37,344 nt of DNA from JBJENW01 sp051880395 (GTDB lineage Bacteria > Bacillota > Clostridia > Lachnospirales > Lachnospiraceae). The notes under the pieces were generated by a model. It had not been told where the DNA came from, did not search any database, and saw nothing but the letters and a program-made list of their open reading frames with translations. Shown in pieces: positions 14,853 through 22,124 of the stretch (within the stretch, counting starts at the first letter, position 1; every line of letters starts with the position of its first letter). A program made the position numbers and the translations under genes. The DNA lies in contig JBJENW010000345.1 of NCBI GenBank assembly GCA_051880395.1, positions 1-37,344 of the forward strand. Direction: 5' to 3'.

Positions 14853-16940
14853 TTATTCTGCTTCCTGTGCTTCTTTTTCCTTCTCTTTTACAAACCCGCA
14901 CTGCTCATCCGCACATACCAGTTTGTTTCCTTTTTCTACCATGTAACCGCCGCACTGCGGGCATTTTTCTTTGGATGGGCGCTGCCAGGACATGAAATCG
15001 CATTCCGGATTATTCTCACATCCATAATATTTTCTGCCTTTTTTTGTCTTTTTTAAGACAACTTCTTTTCCGCATTTCGGACAGCTGACGCCGATCTTTT
15101 CCAGATACGGTTTTGTATTTCTACAATCCGGGAATCCCGGGCATGCCAGAAATTTTCCGTGCGGACCATATTTTACAACCATGTTTCGTCCGCACTGCTC
15201 GCAGATAACATCTGTCACTTCGTCTTCGATCTTTACTTTTTCCAGCTGCTCCTGCGCCTGTGTGACTGCCTCATTCAAATCCGGATAAAAGTTTCGGATC
15301 ACCATTTTCCAATCGATTTTTCCTTCGGCAACGGAGTCTAAAAGGGACTCCATATTTGCAGTAAAACGCTCGTCCACGATCGTGGTAAACGCCTCTTTCA
15401 TAATCGAATTGACAACTTCTCCGAGTTCTGTCACATACAGATTTTTATTTTCTTTTACAATATAACGGCGCGCTAAAATGGTCGTGATCGTTGGCGCGTA
15501 AGTACTTGGTCGTCCGATTCCGAGCTCCTCTAACGTTTTTACCAGAGATGCCTCTGTGTAATGCGCCGGCGGCTGAGTGAAATGCTGTTTTTCTTCCAGA
15601 CCGGATAAGGATAATTTGGAATCTTTATCTAAAGATTTCAACAATACATTGGAAGACGTTTTTTCGTCTTCATCACTGGTATAAACGGAAAGGAAACCGT
15701 CAAACGCCACTTTTGATGCTGCCACGCTGAAGCGGTAATCACCTGCTCCGATCTTGACGGAGGTTGTCTCATAACGGGCGCTGCTCATCCGACTGGCGGT
15801 AAAACGACGCCAGATCAGCTGATACAGACGGAACTGGTCTCTGGACAAGGATTCTTTCACTGCCACCGGTGTCCGACGGATATCGGTCGGTCGAATGGCT
15901 TCGTGGGCATCCTGAATCTTTTGATTCTCTTTTTTCACCGTATGCTCGGTTGCCATGTATTCTTCCCCGTAACTTTCCACGATATAATCTTTCGCTGCCT
16001 GTTCCGCTTCGTCGGAAACGCGAACAGAATCGGTACGCAGATAGGTGATCAGACCGATCGTACCGCTGCCTTTTACTTCTACACCTTCATACAACTGCTG
16101 CGCCAGACGCATCGTCTTTTGGGTAGAAAAGTTTAATGTTTTGGCTGCCTCCTGCTGCAGAGTACTGGTGGTAAACGGCAGTGGTGCTTTTTTGATCCGC
16201 TCTCCTTTTCTCACTTCTAAAACGCTGCATTCGGACTTCTCTACAACCGATTTGATCTGATCCAATTCTTCTTTGGATGCGATTTCTCTTTTTCCGTCTT
16301 TATCTCCATAGAATTTTGCGATCAACGGCTTTTTTTCGCCTTTTACCTGAAACTGTGCATCCAGTGTCCAGTATTCTTTTGGGATAAAGGCATTGATCTC
16401 TTCTTCACGATCGCATATGATACGCAATGCCACTGACTGCACACGTCCTGCGCTCAGTCCCCGCTTTACTTTTGCCCATAACAGAGGGCTTATCATATAC
16501 CCCACCAGACGGTCTAATACACGTCTTGCCTGCTGCGCATTGACCAGATCCATATCGATCTTGCGCGGATTTTTTAAGGATGCTTTTACTGCGTTTTTTG
16601 TGATCTCATTAAAACTGATCCGCTGTATTTTATCTTCGTCTAATTTCAAAGCATATGCTAAATGCCAGGAAATCGCTTCTCCCTCGCGGTCGGGGTCGGT
16701 CGCGAGATAGACTTTATCTGCTTTTTTTGCTTCTTTTCGAAGCTTTGCAAGGATATCACCTTTTCCCCGGATCGTAATATATTTTGGTTCGAAATCATGG
16801 TCTACATCAATCCCCAGCTGGCTTTTCGGCAGATCCCGAACATGACCGTTTGATGCAGTCACTTCATAATTTTTCCCGAGAAATTTCTGAATCGTCTTAA
16901 CCTTCGCAGGTGATTCCACAATCACTAAATATTTTGCCAT
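14853..16940 (-). CDS. topA: DNA topoisomerase I
   Basis: This 695 aa enzyme relaxes negative supercoils by single-strand passage. The TOPRIM domain starts at YLVIVESPAKVKTIQ; DPDREGEAISWHL binds Mg; the active-site Tyr lies in LITYLRTDS. Three C-terminal zinc ribbons are visible, each with four cysteines (starting CEQCG, CPKCG and CPQCG). The length is typical for Firmicutes. The start at 16940 was chosen because AGAGGAG, inside the end of dprA, lies 9 bases upstream and MAKYLVIVESPAK is the family N-terminus. The dprA stop is only 5 bases away, so translation is probably linked. Confidence 0.96.
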   Translation of the reverse strand: MAKYLVIVESPAKVKTIQKFLGKNYEVTASNGHVRDLPKSQLGIDVDHDFEPKYITIRGKGDILAKLRKEAKKADKVYLATDPDREGEAISWHLAYALKLDEDKIQRISFNEITKNAVKASLKNPRKIDMDLVNAQQARRVLDRLVGYMISPLLWAKVKRGLSAGRVQSVALRIICDREEEINAFIPKEYWTLDAQFQVKGEKKPLIAKFYGDKDGKREIASKEELDQIKSVVEKSECSVLEVRKGERIKKAPLPFTTSTLQQEAAKTLNFSTQKTMRLAQQLYEGVEVKGSGTIGLITYLRTDSVRVSDEAEQAAKDYIVESYGEEYMATEHTVKKENQKIQDAHEAIRPTDIRRTPVAVKESLSRDQFRLYQLIWRRFTASRMSSARYETTSVKIGAGDYRFSVAASKVAFDGFLSVYTSDEDEKTSSNVLLKSLDKDSKLSLSGLEEKQHFTQPPAHYTEASLVKTLEELGIGRPSTYAPTITTILARRYIVKENKNLYVTELGEVVNSIMKEAFTTIVDERFTANMESLLDSVAEGKIDWKMVIRNFYPDLNEAVTQAQEQLEKVKIEDEVTDVICEQCGRNMVVKYGPHGKFLACPGFPDCRNTKPYLEKIGVSCPKCGKEVVLKKTKKGRKYYGCENNPECDFMSWQRPSKEKCPQCGGYMVEKGNKLVCADEQCGFVKEKEKEAQEAE

Positions 16941-16945
16941 CGTTC

Positions 16946-18073
16946 TTACTCCTCTGAATGTTCTTCGCCGCATTTCACGTATTGATTCTTAAATATTTCT
17001 TTTATACAACCTTTTTTCTGCAATTGTAGCACTAAATTAATCAAATTTACAACATCTATTTCGGTTTCTTCTAACAATTGCGCAATACTTTTCGGTTTCG
17101 AAATTTCTAAACAACTATACACCAACGATTCTTCTTTTTCAAGTGATATTTTGGAATTCCTTTGATATTTCTCATTTTTTCTTTGTAAAAAACCTAATTC
17201 CTGCAGGAAATCTTGTGGAGATAAAATGATTCCTGCCCCCTGCGCGATCAGTCGATTACACCCTTTACTCAGTTCATCATTCATTCTTCCCGGGACCGCA
17301 TAAATCTCTTTTCCCTGTTCTAATGCAAAATCCGATGTGATCAAAGATCCGCTTTTTTCTCGTGCCTCCACCACTATAACAATATCCGAAAGTCCGCTGA
17401 TAATGCGGTTTCTCTCCGGAAATAATCTGCTGGTGGGCTCTGTTGCCGGGGAATATTCCGAAATGATCCCACCTGTTTTCCAGATTTTTTGATAGATTTC
17501 TTTGTTTCTGGCGGGATAACAGATATCCACGCCGCACCCAAGCACGCCATAGGTCTCTCCCTGTGCCTCCAGCGCCCCGACATGTCCACAGGTATCAATC
17601 CCGAATGCCAGCCCACTGATAATACTGACCCCCTCCTTCGCCAGTGCATGACTGATTTCTTTTGCCATAGAACGCCCGTATTCTGTGCACATACGCGCTC
17701 CAACGATGGCTGCTGTCAAACAATCCTCCCGTGGCAGATTTCCCCGTATATAGAGCTGATACGGTGCACCGTAGATATGGCGCAGCCGCTTTGGATACTG
17801 TGGCATCTCCCAGGTGACAAACCGGATGCCCCTCTTTTGAAACGTCTCCCACCGCTGCTTCACATTCCACTCGCGTCTGCTCTTTTCAAATTGTGCTCTC
17901 TGTTTCGTATTCAGAATCTGACACGTATCCAGTTGTTTTTGCGTTGCTTCATATACAACTGCCGCACTCCCAAAAAAATTCAATAGTTTATGAATCGTCT
18001 GTTTTCCGATCGTTGGAATATTTGCCAGCCAATACTGGTAAGGGGTTGTCTCATCATACCATTGTTGCTGCAT
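16946..18073 (-). CDS. dprA: DNA-processing protein DprA
   Basis: This 375 aa protein loads RecA on incoming single-stranded DNA during transformation. The Rossmann-like core has VGARMCTEYGRSMAKEI, GLAFGIDTCGH, GCGVDICYPARN and the family block FPERNRIISGLSD, followed by VVEAREKSGSLIT. An N-terminal helix-hairpin region and a C-terminal winged-helix-like part (from about residue 305) flank it. The start at 18073 was chosen because GGGGTGAG lies 7 bases upstream and the comM stop ends 5 bases before; an ATG at 18094 would overlap comM. It sits between comM and topA in one operon. Confidence 0.93.
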   Translation of the reverse strand: MQQQWYDETTPYQYWLANIPTIGKQTIHKLLNFFGSAAVVYEATQKQLDTCQILNTKQRAQFEKSRREWNVKQRWETFQKRGIRFVTWEMPQYPKRLRHIYGAPYQLYIRGNLPREDCLTAAIVGARMCTEYGRSMAKEISHALAKEGVSIISGLAFGIDTCGHVGALEAQGETYGVLGCGVDICYPARNKEIYQKIWKTGGIISEYSPATEPTSRLFPERNRIISGLSDIVIVVEAREKSGSLITSDFALEQGKEIYAVPGRMNDELSKGCNRLIAQGAGIILSPQDFLQELGFLQRKNEKYQRNSKISLEKEESLVYSCLEISKPKSIAQLLEETEIDVVNLINLVLQLQKKGCIKEIFKNQYVKCGEEHSEE

Positions 18074-18078
18074 ACTTC

Positions 18079-19638
18079 TCACCCCATTTCCCAAAAATTC
18101 TTGTCCAGTCCACGATAACAGATCGCCTCGTTTAAATGGATCAGTTGAATATTTTCTGCACCCTCCATATCCGCAATGGTGCGTGCCACTTTTAGGATTT
18201 TATGATAAGAGCGTGCCGTCAAATTCAATTTTTCATACATCTCCTGCATATAACGTTCCATTTTTTTGTCTAAAACACACCATTTTTTTATCTGTGCCGC
18301 GTTCATCTGACTATTAAAAAAGATTCCACATTTTGCAAACCGCCTTCTCTGAATTTCGTGTGTTTGCACCACACGTGCCCGAATCTCAGCCGATGATTCA
18401 TTTTTTCCTGCTCTGGTCAGTTCTTCGTATGTCAATGCCGGAATTTGTATACTAAGATCGATCCGATCAAGAAGTGGCTGACTAAGTTTTGAAAGATAAC
18501 GTGATAGGGAAGCATGACTACACCTACAGCGGTTTAAATCTGGGTAATACCCGCAATTACATGGATTCATGGCTGCCACAAGCATAAAGTCTGCAGGATA
18601 CCGATAGGTTCCGCTGATACGCGACAGGCAAATATTTTTCTCTTCCATCGGTTGCCGCAGTATCTCAAGGGTTCCTTTTCGAAATTCTGTCAGCTCGTCT
18701 AAAAACAGGACCCCGCGATGTGCCAGACTGATCTCTCCGGGCTTTGGCACTGCTCCGCCACCTGCTAATCCCTGCTCGGTAATGGTATGATGTGGATTTC
18801 GAAACGGACGTTTTCCACGATTTTGATTCCACTTGTCAAACAGACCGCTCACACTATAAATCTTTGCCAGTTCCATCTGTTCTTCTTCACTCATCGGTGG
18901 CAGAATCGTCGGAATCCGTCTGGCTGCCATCGTTTTTCCGGCTCCCGGAGGACCTACTAAAAGCAGATTGTGCATCCCGCTGACTGCCACTTCGCAGGCA
19001 CGTTTCATCAATTTCTGTCCATTGATATCAGCAAAATCTACGAGGTCTTCATCCGTCTGTTCTTCTCCTGTTTTTTCCTTCTTTTCTTTTTCGATGTGAT
19101 TTTTGGATGAGATTTCACAAATCGGATTTCCGGAAAAGAAATCCATGACCTCCTGAATATGAAAAAAAGAGAGAATGTTTATTCCTGCAACGAGCTCTGC
19201 CTCTTTCTGATTTTGACTCGGTACAATGCACCGTGTACAGCCGGCTTCTCTGGCGGCCGCCACCATCGGCAAAATGCCTTCCACCGGAAGAATCTCTCCG
19301 GATAACCCAAGCTGACCGATCAACAATGTTTCTTCGTCCTCCTCTGCCTGTGGTAATAATCCAAGTGCACGAAGTACTGCAATTGCGATCGGAAGATCAA
19401 ATCCGGCACCTGTCTTTCGAATATCTGCCGGTGTCAGATTAATGGTAATTCGTTTTGCGGGCAAGACAATGCCACAGTTCCTGAGCGCTGTCCGCACCCG
19501 CTCCTTTGCTTCCCTCACTTCGCTGCCCGGTGATCCCACGATTTCAAACATCGGCATACCTGTGCTGACATCAGCTTCCACGCAGACCGGGATGCTTTCT
19601 ATTCCCCGCACGATCGCGGTTTTTACTACACTATACAC
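18079..19638 (-). CDS. ComM/YifB-family Mg-chelatase-like AAA+ ATPase
   Basis: This 519 aa protein belongs to the YifB/ComM family, a hexameric helicase-like ATPase that aids branch migration in natural transformation of Gram-negatives. It has a Lon-protease-like N-terminal domain (residues 1-170, with TINLTPADIRKTGAGFDLPIA), then Walker A VGPPGAGKTMAARR, Walker B GVLFLDELTEF, a cysteine-rich block NPCNCGYYPDLNRCRCS and the sensor region LSQPLLDRIDLSIQIP. The usual GLPD near residue 35 reads GSPGSEV here. The ribosome binding site is AGGAGG. It is the first of the comM-dprA-topA series, 99 bases after sigK; that gap has a CCAGAG/CTCTGG hairpin (19694-19710) but no T-run on the minus strand. 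Confidence 0.9.
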   Translation of the reverse strand: MYSVVKTAIVRGIESIPVCVEADVSTGMPMFEIVGSPGSEVREAKERVRTALRNCGIVLPAKRITINLTPADIRKTGAGFDLPIAIAVLRALGLLPQAEEDEETLLIGQLGLSGEILPVEGILPMVAAAREAGCTRCIVPSQNQKEAELVAGINILSFFHIQEVMDFFSGNPICEISSKNHIEKEKKEKTGEEQTDEDLVDFADINGQKLMKRACEVAVSGMHNLLLVGPPGAGKTMAARRIPTILPPMSEEEQMELAKIYSVSGLFDKWNQNRGKRPFRNPHHTITEQGLAGGGAVPKPGEISLAHRGVLFLDELTEFRKGTLEILRQPMEEKNICLSRISGTYRYPADFMLVAAMNPCNCGYYPDLNRCRCSHASLSRYLSKLSQPLLDRIDLSIQIPALTYEELTRAGKNESSAEIRARVVQTHEIQRRRFAKCGIFFNSQMNAAQIKKWCVLDKKMERYMQEMYEKLNLTARSYHKILKVARTIADMEGAENIQLIHLNEAICYRGLDKNFWEMG

Positions 19639-19737
19639 ACATTTTCCTCCTGTTACGGTATTTTTCTAAATTTTCATCATTGTTTGGGATTTTCCAGAGG
19701 ATTTCTCTGGTTTTCGATAAAAGATGTCCTTAGTGTA

Positions 19738-20385
19738 TCACACTATATCCATTTTTGAAACCCCTTTTTCAAAATATACCCGCAATTTTTTCAGCGCTTT
19801 TTTTTCGATACGGCTGACATAAGATCTGGATATGCCTATTTTGGCTGCAATTTCCCGCTGTGTCAATTCTTTTTTTCCATATAGTCCATACCGTTGGCTG
19901 ATAATCTGCGCTTCCCTGGGCGTCAGTACAGCAGGAATCGCACGATATAATTCTGAAATTTTATGATTTTGTTCCATCTGTGCAACTACATCTACGTCTT
20001 CGCTTTCTATGACATCAAAATACTGAATCTGATTTCCTTCTTTATCCGTCCCGATCGGATCATACAGGGAAACCTCTCGCATCTTTTTCTTTTTTGCCCG
20101 AAAATACATCAATAATTCGTTATCAATACAACGTGCGGCATAACTTGCCAATTTATTTTTTCGTGTCACATCAAATGTCTGTACTGCTTTTATCAGCCCG
20201 ATCGTTCCAATGGAAATCAGCTCTTCCATATCTTCTTCCGGATTCTGGTATTTTTTTGCCACATGGGCTACCAAACGCATATTCCGCTCGATCAGCTGGT
20301 TTTTTGCTTCCACGCTGCCTGTCTGCATCGCCTGCAGGCACATCTTTTCCTTGGCACTGTCCATAGGTGGTAAAAAAGATTTCAC
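19738..20385 (-). CDS. sigK: Sporulation sigma factor of SigK type, no pro-sequence
   Basis: This 215 aa sigma-70 factor has region 2 with LIERNMRLVAHVAKKY, ISIGTIGLIKAVQTFD and YAARCIDNELLMYFRAKKKK, the K/E-type signature DPIGTDKEGNQIQ, and region 4 with LTQREIAAKIGISRSYVSRIEKKALKKL. This fits SigK, the late mother-cell sigma factor. Only four residues precede the conserved LPP, so the membrane-anchoring pro-sequence of Bacillus SigK is absent, as known in some clostridia. The gene is uninterrupted (no skin-type element). The start is GTG, preceded by GAGGTG at 5 bases. A SigE/SigK-like promoter lies 27-54 bases upstream. SigE is the main alternative identity. Confidence 0.8.
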   Translation of the reverse strand: MKSFLPPMDSAKEKMCLQAMQTGSVEAKNQLIERNMRLVAHVAKKYQNPEEDMEELISIGTIGLIKAVQTFDVTRKNKLASYAARCIDNELLMYFRAKKKKMREVSLYDPIGTDKEGNQIQYFDVIESEDVDVVAQMEQNHKISELYRAIPAVLTPREAQIISQRYGLYGKKELTQREIAAKIGISRSYVSRIEKKALKKLRVYFEKGVSKMDIV

Positions 20386-20411
20386 AATGGCACCTCACAG
20401 ACGGCTTTCTA

Positions 20412-20439
20412 TATACTATGCCAAAAATGACGCGTTCGT
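20412..20439 (-). promoter_or_regulatory. Mother-cell (SigK/SigE-like) promoter candidate for sigK
   Basis: On the minus strand CATAGTATA (20420-20412) fits the known SigK -10 pattern CATANNNTA, and an AC (20439-20438) lies 17 bases upstream as the SigK -35 pattern requires. No TTGACA-like box is present. Confidence 0.5.
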
Positions 20440-20641
20440 GCCTGTTCTGTTATGAAATCCGAGTTACTATTCACGCGTTTTTCCAATCCTAACGCTCAGA
20501 AAGTCTGTCCGCAGGTGCTTCACGCGAGTCCTCCCTCCGAAAAAAATGTTCTCTCATTGTGTGCATCTGGCGGAAAATCAGCCGCAAAAGCGGGCACAAG
20601 GGAGATTCCGAAAGAACACAAAAACATGACTCCTACTCCGC
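20440..20641. other. Gene-free region with pairing blocks between sigK and the pseudouridine synthase gene
   Basis: No convincing gene is seen in this part of the 311-base gap. It holds paired blocks: CTCTC and TTGTG (20551-20561) can pair with CACAA and GGGAG (20595-20605), enclosing GCGG (20570-20573), CCGC (20582-20585) and GCGG (20590-20593), in which the middle block can pair with either neighbour. CACGCG occurs twice (20472 and 20521). It may be a repeat or a structured RNA (inference). Confidence 0.4.
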
Positions 20642-20671
20642 TTGATTTTTGACCTGATTATATTGTAAAAT
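20642..20671 (+). promoter_or_regulatory. Promoter candidate for the pseudouridine synthase gene
   Basis: TTGATT (20642-20647), an 18-base spacer and TAAAAT (20666-20671) lie just upstream of the gene, giving a leader of under 25 bases. Confidence 0.4.
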
Positions 20672-20696
20672 GAAAAAAAATATTTGGAGAAATACG

Positions 20697-21605
20697 ATGA
20701 TAAGAAAATTAGAATATAAGATACAGGAACAGGAAAATGGCATCTCTGTTCAAGAATTTTTAAAAAAACGCGGATATTCCCACCATATTTTAACGGCATT
20801 AAAAAAAATGCCGGAGAGCATTTTACGAAACGGGGTATGGGTTTATATGCGGGATCTGTTAAAAACAGGTGAAATTCTGACCATTCTCATACAGGAAACA
20901 ATGCCTTCGGAAATCAAAGCTGTAAACCTTCCTTTGTCGATTGTTTATGAGGACGAAGACTTGTTAGTTGTCGATAAACCAGCCGGTATGGCGATTCATC
21001 CGTCTATGCAGCATTATGATAATACACTGGCAAATGCTGTTGTTTACTATTATGAAAAGCAGAAAATCCCCTTCACTTTTCGATGCGTCAATCGCCTGGA
21101 TCGCGACACATCCGGTCTTACGGTCATTGCCAAACATATGTTGAGCAGTCACCTTCTTTCTCAGGCAGTACGCACGCGGAATCTGCACCGGGAATATCTC
21201 GCCATTGCGGACGGAATCCTGCCTCCATCCGGAGTCATTGACGCCCCGATCGCACGCAAAGAGGGTTCTGTTTTGGAACGCTGTATCGACCCTGTACATG
21301 GAGAACGTGCTGTCACACATTATCGCACACTCGACTACAAGGATGGATTATCCCTGGTGGCACTCCAATTAGAGACCGGACGCACACATCAGATCCGTGT
21401 GCATTTACAATCCATCGGTCACCCACTGATCGGCGATTTTTTGTATCATCCACAAAATTCAAAAATGAAACGGCAGGCATTACACTCCTACCGCCTGACG
21501 TTTTCACATCCGATCACAAAAAAACCGCTTCAATTTACTGCTCCTATGCCATCGGATATGACCGCATTTTTTAATAATCCTCCTGCTTTAGAAGGACATT
21601 TTTGA
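20697..21605 (+). CDS. RluA/RluD-family RNA pseudouridine synthase
   Basis: This 302 aa enzyme isomerises uridine in rRNA or tRNA. The N-terminal 70 residues look like an S4 RNA-binding domain (SVQEFLKKRGYSHHILTALKK). The catalytic domain has DEDLLVVDKPAGMAIHP and the active-site block RLDRDTSGL with the catalytic Asp, then ETGRTHQIRVHLQSIGHPLIGD. Target uridines are unknown. The start at 20697 was chosen because TTGGAGA lies 8 bases upstream. Its last 35 bases overlap the end of the convergent DUF5662 gene, and no terminator stem is visible there. Confidence 0.88.
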   Translation: MIRKLEYKIQEQENGISVQEFLKKRGYSHHILTALKKMPESILRNGVWVYMRDLLKTGEILTILIQETMPSEIKAVNLPLSIVYEDEDLLVVDKPAGMAIHPSMQHYDNTLANAVVYYYEKQKIPFTFRCVNRLDRDTSGLTVIAKHMLSSHLLSQAVRTRNLHREYLAIADGILPPSGVIDAPIARKEGSVLERCIDPVHGERAVTHYRTLDYKDGLSLVALQLETGRTHQIRVHLQSIGHPLIGDFLYHPQNSKMKRQALHSYRLTFSHPITKKPLQFTAPMPSDMTAFFNNPPALEGHF

Positions 21606-22110
21606 TATAAGAAAATGTCTCTTCTTCTCCTTTTTCTGCATACATCCGAAGCAGATCCCCTAAAAGGCGATTTGTATCCGGATGTATGATGTAATGATCT
21701 TTTGAGTTCTCATAATATTGCAATGGGCTATCATTTTGAAATTGATCTTTCAGGTAATTTTTCGAGGCAGAAATACGATCGACCACCATCTCTACCACAT
21801 AGCGAAGCGGCATTTTCATTCCACACATCTTACGGTCACTTGTCATCCCGTAATCAATCCAGTATTCCATATGATGTTTATTTCTACCTTTGTGATGCAG
21901 CCATGCGGCTGAATATCCTTTTTGCCGCCGTTCTTCATTATTCGGGCTCTCTGTGCCACGATAATACCGACAACCATTCCAAAATTCTACCGGAGAATAT
22001 TTGGATAGATCATGCATCAGTCCCTGGCGATACAAGCCCACCTTAAAACATCCTTTCATTACAAGCATTTTATGGTGATGAATGGTTCGAAAATGTTTCC
22101 AAATATGCAT
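21571..22110 (-). CDS. DUF5662 family protein
   Basis: This 179 aa His- and Tyr-rich protein matches the DUF5662 pattern: WKHFRTIHHHKMLV, then GLMHDLSKYSPVEFWNG, AWLHHKGRNKHHMEYW and YVVEMVVDRISASKNY. The HD-like histidines and aspartates (HDLSKYS and HHKGRNKHH) suggest a metal-binding helical hydrolase fold, but function is unknown. The start has AAAGGGGG upstream. It lies 14 bases from the stop of the GH13-like gene, so the two are probably co-transcribed. Its 3' end overlaps the convergent pseudouridine synthase gene by 35 bases. Confidence 0.8.
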   Translation of the reverse strand: MHIWKHFRTIHHHKMLVMKGCFKVGLYRQGLMHDLSKYSPVEFWNGCRYYRGTESPNNEERRQKGYSAAWLHHKGRNKHHMEYWIDYGMTSDRKMCGMKMPLRYVVEMVVDRISASKNYLKDQFQNDSPLQYYENSKDHYIIHPDTNRLLGDLLRMYAEKGEEETFSYIKNVLLKQEDY

Positions 22111-22124
22111 ATTCTACGCCCCCT

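Noticed and set aside
19694..19710. Stem CCAGAG/CTCTGG as terminator of sigK
   Set aside because: On the minus strand it is followed by AAAATCCC rather than a T-run, so it would not terminate sigK.
20452..20652. 66-codon plus-strand frame between sigK and the pseudouridine synthase gene
   Set aside because: No ribosome binding site or family resemblance; the region looks like structured or repeat DNA.
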